Positions 8,910 through 17,811 of a stretch of 64,000 bases of DNA are shown one piece after another. Each line of letters starts with the position of its first letter. Position 1 is the first letter of the stretch. The stretch lies in contig NZ_JAMZEA010000020.1 of NCBI RefSeq assembly GCF_024172125.1, positions 1 through 64,000 on the forward strand, read 5' to 3'. A program made the translations under genes and the position numbers. Below the pieces are notes generated by a model. The model did no database searches, was not told the DNA's origin, and was given only the letters and a program-made list of their open reading frames with translations. The DNA comes from Actinomadura rupiterrae. GTDB taxonomy: Bacteria; Actinomycetota; Actinomycetes; Streptosporangiales; Streptosporangiaceae.

Positions 8910-10031
8910 GTGGGACCGACAAGCGGCTGGCTGATCGCTCTGCTGATCATTGCGGCCGTGGGGGTGACCGGGCTCGCCGTCTGGCTGCTCCCCCGCGCGG
9001 CGGGGCGCGGTCCCGCGCCGCTCGCCATGCGACTCGGGCTCGTGACCGCCAGCCAGGTCGCCCTGCTGCTCGCCGTGGCGGCCGGGATCAACGCGAACTT
9101 CCTGTTCTTCGTGAGCTGGTCGGACTTGTTCGGCACGACCAACGGCACCGGCCAGTTCCACGGCGCGAACACGGCCGGACCGATGGCGTTCCGACCGCTC
9201 GCGCGCAAGGTGTCCCCGCTCGGCGCGGGGTCCGGCCTGCGTCCGGGCACGGTGGACGGCCAACTGGAGGATGTCACGGTCCAGGGCGTCCGCACGGGAA
9301 TCCAGGCGCATGCCTTCGTCTACCTACCGCCGCAGTACTTCGACCCGAAGGCCAAGGCCCGCCGCTTCCCGGTCTCGCTCGTTCTCGCCGGGTACCCCGG
9401 CGACCCGCGCGGCATCATCAAGCGGCAGGGGCTGCTGCGCGACGCGAGCGCCGCCATGCGGTCCGGCACGGTCCAGCCGACCATTTACGTGATCATGAAG
9501 GCGACGGTCGTGCCGCCGCGCGATACGGAATGCACCGACATCCCTGCCGGACCGCAGGTCGAGACGTACTTCTCGCAGGACGTCCCGCAGGCGGTGGCCG
9601 CCACCTACCGGACGGCCACCGGCCCCCACGGCTGGGGCGTCATCGGGCAGTCCACCGGCGGCTACTGCGCGGTCAAGCTCGCCGCGCGGCACTCGGACCG
9701 GTTCGGCGCGGCGGCCTCGCTGGGGGGATACCTGCGGTCGGTGCAGGACCCGACGACCGGGGACCTGTATGGCGGTAGCAAGCAGGTTCGCGATGAGAAC
9801 GACCTCATCTGGAGGCTTGAGCACATGCCCCCGCCGCCGGTCGCGGTGCTGCTCGCGCAGACGGAGCAGGGCCCCGACTTCGACCAGGCCCAGCGGTACG
9901 CGGCGTTGGCGAAGCCGCCGCTCCGGCTCACCACGCTGTTCCCGAAGGACGGCGGCCACAACCTACGGACGTTCCAGCGCCTGACACCCGATCTGCTGCA
10001 ATGGATGAGCCGCCAGCAGCGCGGCGACTGA
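8910..10031 (+). CDS. Membrane-anchored alpha/beta-hydrolase esterase (antigen 85/esterase D type)
   Basis: I take the GTG at 8910 as start because GGAG lies 6 bp before it; GTG 8871 and ATG 8880 are also in frame but lack a ribosome-binding site. The 373-residue product opens with two membrane helices (WLIALLIIAAVGVTGLAVWL and LVTASQVALLLAVAAGIN) and continues as an extracytoplasmic hydrolase. The nucleophile elbow is GQSTGG with Ser248, and GGHN near the C-terminus supplies the likely catalytic His. The domain resembles putative esterases related to mycolyltransferases. It is divergent from the GH43 gene across a 72-bp gap. De-acylation or acyl transfer on an envelope glycan is the likely role, inferred from neighbours. 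Confidence 0.82.
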   Translation: MGPTSGWLIALLIIAAVGVTGLAVWLLPRAAGRGPAPLAMRLGLVTASQVALLLAVAAGINANFLFFVSWSDLFGTTNGTGQFHGANTAGPMAFRPLARKVSPLGAGSGLRPGTVDGQLEDVTVQGVRTGIQAHAFVYLPPQYFDPKAKARRFPVSLVLAGYPGDPRGIIKRQGLLRDASAAMRSGTVQPTIYVIMKATVVPPRDTECTDIPAGPQVETYFSQDVPQAVAATYRTATGPHGWGVIGQSTGGYCAVKLAARHSDRFGAAASLGGYLRSVQDPTTGDLYGGSKQVRDENDLIWRLEHMPPPPVAVLLAQTEQGPDFDQAQRYAALAKPPLRLTTLFPKDGGHNLRTFQRLTPDLLQWMSRQQRGD

Positions 10032-10106
10032 CGTCTTCGCAGTAAGGCGTCCGGATATGATCCAGTCTGACCGGCCGGAGCCGGCTGGTTTCGTGCGGAC
10101 CTGGAG

Positions 10107-13025
10107 ATGAGTGTGACCCCACCCACGCCCCCGGCCGGGGACCCGAACGGCGAGCGCGCGGCGCAGCCCGACGGCGAAGGTGCCGCACTGCCGCCTCCGA
10201 ACTGGCTCGCGGCCGACGACCAGCCCGAATCCCTCCTCCCGGACGACCTGCCCGGCCCGCAGGAGTCGGGGCCGCACCCGGTGTCACCTCCGCAGGGTCC
10301 TCCGGCTCCGGAGCCGTTCCCGTACGCGCAGCAGATCCCCGAGCCACCGAAGCCCGTAGACCCCTTCCCCTACGCGCAGCAGATCCCGGACACCCCCACG
10401 CCCTCGGCTCCCGAACCGTTCCCCTATGCGCAGCAAATCCCGGAGACACGACGGTCCTCCGACCCCTTCCCTTACGCCCAGGAGATCCCGGACAACAAGC
10501 CGCAGGCCCCAGAGCCGTTCCCGTACGCACAGCAGATCCCCCAGGGCGGCCTGGCGCGCGGTCCGCAGCCCGATGCCGCCAATCGGACGATCACCGACCA
10601 CACGATCGCCGACCAGCCGTCCGGCTTCCCCTACGCGCAGCAGATCCCCGGAACCACGCCTCCTATCGGTGCGGGTGTGCAACCGGTCGCGCCTCCGCCG
10701 GTCATCGACGAGCCGTGGCGCGCCGGGGGCAAGAGCACCAAGGGAGCCAAGCGCGGCGTCAAGAAGCCGCTGTTCATCGGTCTCGCGGGCCTCGTCGTCG
10801 TCGTGATCGCGGCGGGCGGAGGGTTCTTCCTGCTGACCGGCGACGGGAAGGACGGCGCCGGCGAGAGCGTGACGGTCGGGGACAAGGTCTTCCCGGCCGG
10901 ACAGTTGTCCGCCCAGGACGGCCGCGCCCGTCGCCTCACCGGAGTGGACGCCGTGGGCACGACCGTCGTGGCGGTCGGCGGCGAGGACAGCCGTGGCTGG
11001 TTCCTGGTGTCCACGGACTCCGGCCGCACCTTCGCACCGGCGGCCGTCCACGACACCGACGGCGACGAGCCCGGCCCGGGCGAGATGCCGAACCTGATCG
11101 CGGGCTCCTCACGCGGCTGGGTGGCCATCGGCACCCGCCCCGGCGGCGGAACGGTCTGGACGAGCGCCGAAGGCCGCGAATGGCGCCGCCAACCCGATCC
11201 CGCCGGCAACCAGTTCGGGGCGAAGTCCCACGTCAAGCGGCTGATCTCAACGGACTCGGGCTTCGTCGCGGTCGGCGAGACATCCGCGCGAGGCGACTTC
11301 CGTGACAGCGTCCCAGCGGTGTGGACGTCCGCCGACGGGAGCCGGTGGGAGGAGCACTCCGGCGGACATCTGGGGCTTCCCATCCGCAAGGGCACGGTCT
11401 CGCTCTACGACGCGGCGGCCTCCGGCTCGACACTGCTCCTGGAAGGCATCCACACGGTCGACGCCAAGCACGCAGGGCGCAAGATCTGGCGGTCCACCAA
11501 CGGCGGGAAGAGCTGGACCGAGTCCGTCGTCCCCGTTCCGAAGGGTACGCGCGGCCTGGTGGTCGGCGGCGGCCCGACCGGGTTCGTCGCCTTGCGGGAA
11601 GTCACCGACGGCGGCAAGACCTACGCGCAGGCGTTCCTCTCCAAGGACGGCGGCTCCTGGACGAAGGCGGGCGTGCTCCAGACTCCCGGGTACCGCTTCA
11701 CAACGCGGATCGCGGGCTCGGACAAGGGCTTCGCAGCCCTGGTCGCGCGCGGCCGCGACCTGCTGGTCTCGCGCAGTGCGGACGGCAGGACCTGGCAGGA
11801 CGGCGGCACGCTGGACACGCCCGACGGCCGTTCGGCGAACGGCTTCGCGCTGAGCAGTGACCAGCCGGTCCTGGTCGGCCAGGACGCGCACGGTGGCCCC
11901 GCCGCGTTGCTCGCCGCATGGGACGGCTCGGGAACCCGGCTGCCCGCCGACCCGGCGCGCGTCCCCGGACTCGTCCGTCCCGACCGATCGGTCGCCGCCG
12001 TCGACGCGTCCGCCGGAAAGGTGGTCGCCGTCGGCAGCGCGGGCGGAGACGCCGCAGTGTGGACCGGCTCGGACGGGAGGACCTGGGCGAAGGCCAAGGG
12101 CGTGCCGACGAGATCGGGCCCCCAGCGGCTCCAGTCCGTGGTGTCGGGGAAGGCCGGCTGGCTGGCCGTCGGCTCGGACCAGAACTCGCCGCGCCGCCCG
12201 CTCGTCCTCACCTCGGCCGACGGGAATGCCTGGCAGGCCGCCGACTCGGCCGCACCGTTCCAGCCGGCGCGCAACACCGCACTCGCGACCTACAGCGCCG
12301 CGGCAGGGCCGAAGGGCTACGTGATCGTCGGTGAGGACGGCCTGTCCGGTGCCGTCTGGTTTTCCCCGGACCTGAAGAGCTGGCAGCGTGGGCGCAGCAC
12401 CGGCGACGACGGGCTGATCGCCCGCCCCAACTCCAACCGCTGGCTCCGGGACGCGGCTTCGACACCGAACGGCTTCGTCGCGGTCGGCGGCGTCCGCGAC
12501 CCGAAAATCGGCCAGGGGCCTGCGGCCCGTCCCGGTGTGTGGACCTCCCCGGACGGCACGCAGTGGACGCTCCAGCGGCTCCCGGTCCCGTCGGGCCTGG
12601 CCGACGGCTCGCTGACCAGCGTCGCTGCACGCGACTCCAGTCTGGTCGCCCTCGGCACCGGCGTCGGCTCGACCGGGCCCGCGCCCGTCGGCTACGTCTC
12701 ATCCGACGGCGGCAAGTCCTGGCGGGAAAGCCGTCCGCCGCTGCCGCAGGGGGCGCGTGACTTCCAGCTGACCGCCCTCACCGCCACTCCGAAGGGTTTC
12801 GTCGCGACCGGAATCACCGGCCGCGCCGGAACCCGCGACGTGATCGTCTGGACGTCTGCGACGGGCGCCGACTGGAAGCTCGCCACCGCGCCGTCGGCGC
12901 TGCGCGGCACCGGTGACCAGGAGGTGGACGGGCTGACCGTGCTGGACGACTCGGTCCTGGGCGTCGGGTCCAGCGTGACGCAGAAGGCGGAGCAGCCGCT
13001 GCTGTGGAGCCGCCCGGTCGGCTGA
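10107..13025 (+). CDS. Single-pass membrane protein with FPYAQQIP repeats and extracellular propeller-like domain
   Basis: A 972-residue protein of unrecognised function. GTG 10113 is an alternative start with better spacing to GGAG at 10103-10106. Residues ~60-190 are a Pro-rich cytoplasmic tail with six copies of PFPYAQ(Q/E)IP or FPYAQQIP. A membrane helix follows (KKPLFIGLAGLVVVVIAAGG, about 215-235). The ~700-residue exterior is built of repeated blades with WTSADG, STDSGR, SPDGTQW and STNGGKSW motifs, as in BNR/sialidase-like beta-propellers; there is room for two propellers. No catalytic residues are evident, so binding is more likely than hydrolysis. It stands alone, with a strong terminator right behind it. 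Confidence 0.8.
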   Translation: MSVTPPTPPAGDPNGERAAQPDGEGAALPPPNWLAADDQPESLLPDDLPGPQESGPHPVSPPQGPPAPEPFPYAQQIPEPPKPVDPFPYAQQIPDTPTPSAPEPFPYAQQIPETRRSSDPFPYAQEIPDNKPQAPEPFPYAQQIPQGGLARGPQPDAANRTITDHTIADQPSGFPYAQQIPGTTPPIGAGVQPVAPPPVIDEPWRAGGKSTKGAKRGVKKPLFIGLAGLVVVVIAAGGGFFLLTGDGKDGAGESVTVGDKVFPAGQLSAQDGRARRLTGVDAVGTTVVAVGGEDSRGWFLVSTDSGRTFAPAAVHDTDGDEPGPGEMPNLIAGSSRGWVAIGTRPGGGTVWTSAEGREWRRQPDPAGNQFGAKSHVKRLISTDSGFVAVGETSARGDFRDSVPAVWTSADGSRWEEHSGGHLGLPIRKGTVSLYDAAASGSTLLLEGIHTVDAKHAGRKIWRSTNGGKSWTESVVPVPKGTRGLVVGGGPTGFVALREVTDGGKTYAQAFLSKDGGSWTKAGVLQTPGYRFTTRIAGSDKGFAALVARGRDLLVSRSADGRTWQDGGTLDTPDGRSANGFALSSDQPVLVGQDAHGGPAALLAAWDGSGTRLPADPARVPGLVRPDRSVAAVDASAGKVVAVGSAGGDAAVWTGSDGRTWAKAKGVPTRSGPQRLQSVVSGKAGWLAVGSDQNSPRRPLVLTSADGNAWQAADSAAPFQPARNTALATYSAAAGPKGYVIVGEDGLSGAVWFSPDLKSWQRGRSTGDDGLIARPNSNRWLRDAASTPNGFVAVGGVRDPKIGQGPAARPGVWTSPDGTQWTLQRLPVPSGLADGSLTSVAARDSSLVALGTGVGSTGPAPVGYVSSDGGKSWRESRPPLPQGARDFQLTALTATPKGFVATGITGRAGTRDVIVWTSATGADWKLATAPSALRGTGDQEVDGLTVLDDSVLGVGSSVTQKAEQPLLWSRPVG

Positions 13026-13048
13026 CGAGGATCTTGGGCCTGACAGCA

Positions 13049-13080
13049 GGGGCGGCTGACCGGTATCGGTCAGCCGCCCC
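13049..13080. terminator. Bidirectional hairpin terminator
   Basis: A perfect 14-bp stem (13049-13062 pairing with 13067-13080) with a GTAT loop lies between the convergent genes ending at 13025 and 13137. There is no T-run, as is common in GC-rich actinomycetes. Confidence 0.8.
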
Positions 13081-13136
13081 CGTCATGGGCGCTCAGTCCC
13101 GTCGCTCTGAGACCTGCCGCGTTGATTCCGTGGCGG

Positions 13137-14057
13137 TCAGTCCTGCAGCGCTGAATCCTGCGGCTTCGAATCGTGCGGCTTCGAATCGTGCGGCGCTGGC
13201 CCCTGGTCGTCGCGAGCGCGGTTCCTGCGCGCGCCGTAAGGGGCCACCACCATCCGGTACACCGGACGGCGGACCACCGTCGGGACGAGCCGGTAGCCGC
13301 CGCGGATCACCAGGTTGCGGACGTACTGCGTCCGCGAGAGGTGGCCACCGCGCAGCATCTCCCGTTGCAGCCTGATCTCCGACCGCAGCAGGTCACGGCC
13401 GCCTCGGCGCTCGTAGGCTCCGTCCCCGACGCGGTAGTAGACGAGGGGCTCGGGCACGTTCACGACCCGGGCGCCACCCGCGATCATGCGGACGAACAGC
13501 CAGTAGTCCTCCATCAGCGGCAGGTCGCCGTAACCGCCGGCCGCGTCCACGGCGCGCCGCCGGTAGACCACGGTCGGGTGGTTGAAGGGGTCGTGGAGGC
13601 GCGAGTAGCGGGCGATGTCCTTCGGGTCGCTCGGCGGGGTGCGCAGGCCGACCAGGTCGTCCACGGAGGTCGCGAACTCCAGCAGGCCCGCTCCGCAGAG
13701 GTCGGCGCCGTCCCGGACGATCGGCACCTGCACGGCGAACCGGTGCGGCACCGCGACGTCGTCGGCGTCCATCCTGGCGACGATGTCGTGGCGGCAGGCG
13801 GAGAGGCCGAGGTCGAGGGCCGGGCCGAGGCCGCGGTTGGTTTCCGTCCGGAGGAAGGTGACCTCCACCGGGCTGGTCGCCACGAGTTCCTTCAGGCACA
13901 GTTCGAGTTCATGCGAAACGGGTCCGTCCCGGACGAGGACGACCTGGTCGGGCCGGAGGACCTGGTCGTGCACCGCGCTGCGGAAGGCGTCCCGGAGGTA
14001 CTCCGGGTGATCGCCTCCATACACGGTCATCAGCAAACAAAAGGGCTCGTTGGACAT
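13137..14057 (-). CDS. Glycosyltransferase family 2
   Basis: A 306-residue GT-A enzyme starting at the ATG that gives MSNEPFCLLMTVYGGD. The nucleotide-binding region is followed by RMDADDVA (DxD metal site) and PLMEDYWLFVRM (ED catalytic-base motif), then a short C-terminal region. It resembles AmsE-like transferases that add single sugars to exopolysaccharide or cell-wall intermediates. No membrane segment is visible, so it acts at the cytoplasmic face. The last ~20 residues carry a short repeat (HDSKP twice, then QDS), encoded by direct repeats of about 15 bp near the stop. It is followed upstream by the LCP ligase, in keeping with a wall-polymer role. Confidence 0.86.
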   Translation of the reverse strand: MSNEPFCLLMTVYGGDHPEYLRDAFRSAVHDQVLRPDQVVLVRDGPVSHELELCLKELVATSPVEVTFLRTETNRGLGPALDLGLSACRHDIVARMDADDVAVPHRFAVQVPIVRDGADLCGAGLLEFATSVDDLVGLRTPPSDPKDIARYSRLHDPFNHPTVVYRRRAVDAAGGYGDLPLMEDYWLFVRMIAGGARVVNVPEPLVYYRVGDGAYERRGGRDLLRSEIRLQREMLRGGHLSRTQYVRNLVIRGGYRLVPTVVRRPVYRMVVAPYGARRNRARDDQGPAPHDSKPHDSKPQDSALQD

Positions 14058-14163
14058 GACTCTCGTGACGGGAGTGAGGAAAGGGGCGCGCGGACAAGAT
14101 ACCCCCATTCCGTCATTCCGGCTGGTCTTGGGATTTGTGTCCCTCCGAAGTCGCCGTCCGGGC

Positions 14164-15807
14164 TCAGCGCTGGGGGGCGCAGACGTCGCGGTCGGCGCGG
14201 ATCTCACCGGCGACCTTCGGGAGCGGGCGGCGGGCACCGGGGCCTACGTCGGCGCCGTCCGTGCCGATGACCAGGTAGACCATGCCGGGCGTGCCGGCGG
14301 GGAAGGCTCGCGGCGGATGGCCGGGCAGGGCCGCGGCCAGCGCGGCGGCCTGGCGGTCGGCGCCCGGCCCGAAAAGGATTTCGGTCTTCGGATGCGCGCC
14401 GGCCTTCTTACCGCCGACCTTGACCACCTGGAATCCGCGGCCTTTGAGCTGGTCCCCGACGCGTCCGGCCAGGCCCTGCTCGGACGTCGCGTTCAGAACG
14501 GTCACCTTGACCTGCGCGGGCGGGACGGGCTTGGCCTTTACCGGCCGCCCCTGCGGGCCCTGCGCGCCCTTCGGGCCCTGGCCCGGCGGCGGAGGGGCGG
14601 GCGCGGGCGGCGCGTTGTCGTGGCGGATCGCCTCGAACAGCGGCTCGGCCTGCGCCTGGTTGAACTGGACGCGGTTCTTGTCCGCCGGGTACGCCTCGAC
14701 CGGGACGGTCACGAACCGCACCTTGCCCGCGCTCATCCCCTGCAGGCCGGTGGCGAGCTTCCGCATGACCTGCATGGTGAACTGGTCGTCCACCTTGATC
14801 GACTTCGCCACCGCGGAGAGGAAGCCGTAGACCCGGCCGGGGTCCTTGAGCATGCCCTTGTCGGTCGCCTTCTTCACCACCGACGCCATGAACTGCTGCT
14901 GGCGGCGGATCCGGCCGAGGTCCGAGCCGTCCCCGAGGACGTACCGGGTGCGGACGTAGCCGAGCGCCTGGTCGCCGTGCACGATCTGGCGGCCGCGGCG
15001 CAGGTGCAGCTCGGCCTTCGGGTCGTCGATCCGGCGCGGCACGCAGATCTCCACGCCGCCGAGCGCGTCCACGACCCGCTTGAACCCGGTGAAGTCCACC
15101 TTCACGAAGTGGTCGATGTGGATCTTGGTCAGCGACTCGATGGTGGCCCAAGTGCAGGCCGACCCGCCCTGCGCGAACGCCGAGTTGATCATGTCCAGCC
15201 GGCCCGGCACCACGTTGCCGTTCTTGCGCTTGCAGTCCGGGATCCGGACCATCGAGTCGCGCGGGAAGCTGAGCCCGATCGCCTGGTCGCCGCCCGGCGA
15301 CAGGTGCAGCAGGATCGTGGTGTCGGACCGCTCGCCGGCCACCTCCGTCCCGTACCGCGCGTTCGCGCCCGCCCGCGAGTCCGACCCGATGAGCAGGATG
15401 TTCATCGCGTTGTTCAGCTTCGGCGGGCGGTTCGCGGGCAGCTGCCCGGTCACGTTCTCGCGCCCGATCTGCCCGTCGATCCGCCGCCACAGCGCGTACG
15501 CCGCGATGCTCCCGGCGACCAGGACGACCGACATCACGATCGACAGCACACCCAGCACCCGCCAGGCCCGCCCCGTCCGCCGCGGCCCGTCCCCGTCCCC
15601 CGGCTCGTTCTCGAAGACCGACCGGGAGGACATCCGAGCCGGCGGCAACGCATGAGCCCCACCCCGCTCCCCCACCACATGCGCAGGACGTGCGGGGGGC
15701 GTGGGGGTGCTGGAGGGCATGGCAGGGCGGCCGGGGCGTGCGGGGGGCACGGCCCGGGGCGGGGGTTGGGCCCTGCGGGCGCGCTCGTCCTCCGGCATCG
15801 CGGACAT
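14164..15807 (-). CDS. LytR-CpsA-Psr (LCP) family wall-polymer ligase with LytR_C domain
   Basis: A 547-residue type II membrane protein; I start at the ATG giving MSAMPEDER (an ATG 9 bp later is equally possible). A Pro-rich cytoplasmic region precedes one membrane helix (VLGVLSIVMSVVLVAGSIAAYAL). The LCP catalytic domain contains the polyprenyl-phosphate-binding residues in LLIGSDSRAG, RSDTTILLHL, SFPRDSMV and the late RIRRQQQFM segment. A linker leads to the LytR_C domain (VKVTVLNATSEQGLAGRV). Family members attach lipid-linked glycopolymers, including arabinogalactan and teichoic acids, to peptidoglycan. Its position at the end of the galactan locus makes it a good candidate for the last step of that pathway. 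Confidence 0.92.
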   Translation of the reverse strand: MSAMPEDERARRAQPPPRAVPPARPGRPAMPSSTPTPPARPAHVVGERGGAHALPPARMSSRSVFENEPGDGDGPRRTGRAWRVLGVLSIVMSVVLVAGSIAAYALWRRIDGQIGRENVTGQLPANRPPKLNNAMNILLIGSDSRAGANARYGTEVAGERSDTTILLHLSPGGDQAIGLSFPRDSMVRIPDCKRKNGNVVPGRLDMINSAFAQGGSACTWATIESLTKIHIDHFVKVDFTGFKRVVDALGGVEICVPRRIDDPKAELHLRRGRQIVHGDQALGYVRTRYVLGDGSDLGRIRRQQQFMASVVKKATDKGMLKDPGRVYGFLSAVAKSIKVDDQFTMQVMRKLATGLQGMSAGKVRFVTVPVEAYPADKNRVQFNQAQAEPLFEAIRHDNAPPAPAPPPPGQGPKGAQGPQGRPVKAKPVPPAQVKVTVLNATSEQGLAGRVGDQLKGRGFQVVKVGGKKAGAHPKTEILFGPGADRQAAALAAALPGHPPRAFPAGTPGMVYLVIGTDGADVGPGARRPLPKVAGEIRADRDVCAPQR

Positions 15808-15922
15808 TTCAGCACATCTCTGACTTCCGTCCCCCGAATCGCGCGAAATTCGTCCCGCCACGCTGGTATGACGGCGTCCGCCGCACGGAGCGGCATCCCG
15901 ACGGGAATAGACTTCGGCAACG

Positions 15923-16876
15923 ATGAGCACCGTGGACGCACTGACCGAACGGGCCATGATCGTCCTTCAGGACCGGCCCGTGGTCCCCCTGTCGGCATGG
16001 CTGGTCGACGCGCTCGCCGACTGCGCCGGGTCCGGCCGCGCCGTGCAGCTCGTCACGCCTCCCGGGTCCCGGATCACGCTGCCGCTGCGCGTCGGCGCGG
16101 CCGGATCGGGCCCGCAGTGGGTGATCCGCGACGGCGAGGCCTACTACGAGGGCCTCACCGGACGTCCGATGCGCTGGACCGGCGCGTCCTTCGAACCCGT
16201 CCCGGACGCGCGCGACTACGCGCCCGGTTTCACCTCCCGGCCGTCCGGTCCGGTGGGGGCGCAGCTCGGCCTGACCTACCGGGTCCGGCACGGCGCCGCG
16301 GACGGCGAGGTCGGCGGCACCGTCGAGCGCATGCTGCAGCTGCTCACCGGCAAGTCACCGCTGGGCTGGGGCACGGCCGAGCCGGTCGCCGAACCGTGGC
16401 GTCCGGACCGGTTCACCGAGCACGTCCGCAACCGGGAGTCGGCGCGCGTCGTCGTCGCCGGGGACGGCCCGCGCCCCGCGCAGGCGGTCTGCGCCTTCAC
16501 CGCGGCGGGCGGCGGCGCCGTGAACGAGGCGACCACGGTCACCGTCGGCTACGCCCCGCAGGATCCGCCGCCCCTGGCCCACCTGCCGCAGCTCGTCGGC
16601 GCGATCGCGGCCGACCGGCCCGTCGCGTCCCTGCTGGTCCAGCTCACCCCGGGACGCGCCGACCTCACCACCGAGCCGCGCTGGACCGGCACCGCCGCGC
16701 CCGTCGCGCTCGCCGTCGCCGGGGCCGTCCCCGCCCCGCAGGGCATCCCCGGCCAGCAGGTCGGCCCGCCGCGCGCGCCGATGACCCTGTTCCCGCTGGG
16801 CGACGGCCGCTCCCCCGAGGGCTGGCAGCGCCACCGCCGCCTCCTCCAACACCTCCAGAACCCCCAAGCCTCCTGA
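15923..16876 (+). CDS. ESX-linked protein resembling the C-terminal half of DUF6177
   Basis: A 317-residue soluble protein without recognised catalytic residues. The opening (VDALTERAMIVLQDRPVVPLS), the QLVTPPGSR segment and the WVIRDGEAYYEGLTG segment recall the second half of DUF6177 proteins found in actinomycete type VII loci; this is family memory, not a search result. The N-terminal half of that family seems to be the separate gene at 17371-17811, read from the other strand. The start follows the LCP gene divergently by about 115 bp. Role unknown; soluble ESX-associated accessory factor is the best guess. Confidence 0.6.
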   Translation: MSTVDALTERAMIVLQDRPVVPLSAWLVDALADCAGSGRAVQLVTPPGSRITLPLRVGAAGSGPQWVIRDGEAYYEGLTGRPMRWTGASFEPVPDARDYAPGFTSRPSGPVGAQLGLTYRVRHGAADGEVGGTVERMLQLLTGKSPLGWGTAEPVAEPWRPDRFTEHVRNRESARVVVAGDGPRPAQAVCAFTAAGGGAVNEATTVTVGYAPQDPPPLAHLPQLVGAIAADRPVASLLVQLTPGRADLTTEPRWTGTAAPVALAVAGAVPAPQGIPGQQVGPPRAPMTLFPLGDGRSPEGWQRHRRLLQHLQNPQAS

Positions 16877-17099
16877 CCCGCCAAGGCGGCGGCGCGGATC
16901 CGCGCCGACCGGCGTCAAAGCCGCGCGAAAACCGTCCGTAGCGGCGTCAAGGTGGCGTGAAAGGGCCTTCGTGCGCGGGCTCTCGCGATCTTGAATGGAC
17001 GGCGTGAACCGCAGGACCTGCGGACGGCCGACGAGATCCTCGCCAAGCTCCGCACGTCCCTGAACCGCCCCTGAACGGCCCCGGTCGTCACGGGCGAAG

Positions 17100-17242
17100 C
17101 CGAGGTGGGCGCAACCCGAGGTGGGCGCAAACCGAGGTGGGCGCAAACCGAGGTGCGGCGCGAACCCGAGGGCAAGGGCACAGACCGGGGGCGAAGGCGC
17201 AGACCGAGGCGAAGGCGCAGACCGGGGGCGAGGGCGCGAATA
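17100..17242. repeat. Degenerate tandem repeat, ~16-19 bp units
   Basis: About eight head-to-tail units variant on cgaggtgggcgcaaac, becoming cgggggcgaaggcgcagac towards the right. The tract lies in the 494-bp non-coding stretch 16877-17370 between two convergent genes. The left part of that gap (16877-17099) shows nothing I can name. Confidence 0.75.
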
Positions 17243-17243
17243 C

Positions 17244-17281
17244 CGAGGGCCGTCGCGGGAGGCCTCCCGCGACGGCCCTCG
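17244..17281. terminator. 38-bp perfect palindrome, probable bidirectional terminator
   Basis: The two 19-base arms are exact reverse complements with no loop bases (centre between 17262 and 17263). It lies between the convergent genes ending at 16876 and 17371, directly after the tandem repeat. A terminator is likely; a DNA-binding site is possible. Confidence 0.7.
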
Positions 17282-17370
17282 TTCCACATCCGACCCCGCG
17301 CGGCAATTACCCGCGTCGCACCGGCTCATGCCGGAACGCGACATAGATCACACCGCCCGGCGACACCGGG

Positions 17371-17811
17371 TCAGGACGGTCCGGGGCCGCCGATCACGGA
17401 CGGGTCGCCGGCGGCGGCCGGGTCGGCGCGCCAGCTTCGCGCGGGAGCGTCGGACTCGCCGTCCGGATAGACGGTGCCGCCGACCCAGTGGACGAGCGCG
17501 TCGGAGAAGCGGCGCGCGACGCGGGCGGCCTCGGGGATGTCGGCGACGGCGCGGACGTCCACCCACCAGACCGGCGCGCCGACGCGGGCGGCGAACTCGG
17601 CGCCGAGCAGCCGCGCGATCTCGCTGGCGACGGTCACCTCGACCGGCTCCTCGATCGAGACCAGCAGGCGCCCGGCGGCGTCGAACAGGCGGGTGGGCGG
17701 CTCGTTCTCGCCGCCGCGGATGTGGATGGGCTCGCCCATCGCGGCCAGGCCGTCCGCGACGGCGAACACGTCCGGCCGCCGGCGCGCGAGGGCCACCAGG
17801 TCCAGGCTCAT
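17371..17811 (-). CDS. ESX-linked protein resembling the N-terminal half of DUF6177
   Basis: A 146-residue protein whose ATG overlaps the stop of the MinD-like ATPase (ATGA), so it is translationally coupled to it. It begins MSLDLVALARRRPDVFAVAD and includes RLLVSIEEPVEV and GAPVWWVDVRA, a pattern I associate with the first part of DUF6177 proteins in Streptomyces ESX clusters. It has no membrane helix or signal peptide. The C-terminus is short and Pro/Gly-rich. The family assignment is from memory and its role is unknown. Confidence 0.62.
   Translation of the reverse strand: MSLDLVALARRRPDVFAVADGLAAMGEPIHIRGGENEPPTRLFDAAGRLLVSIEEPVEVTVASEIARLLGAEFAARVGAPVWWVDVRAVADIPEAARVARRFSDALVHWVGGTVYPDGESDAPARSWRADPAAAGDPSVIGGPGPS

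Noticed and set aside
14050..16941. A 963-codon rightward open frame opposite the LCP gene
   Set aside because: Shadow of the LCP ligase and of the following gene in another frame; no domains and Arg/Pro-rich composition.
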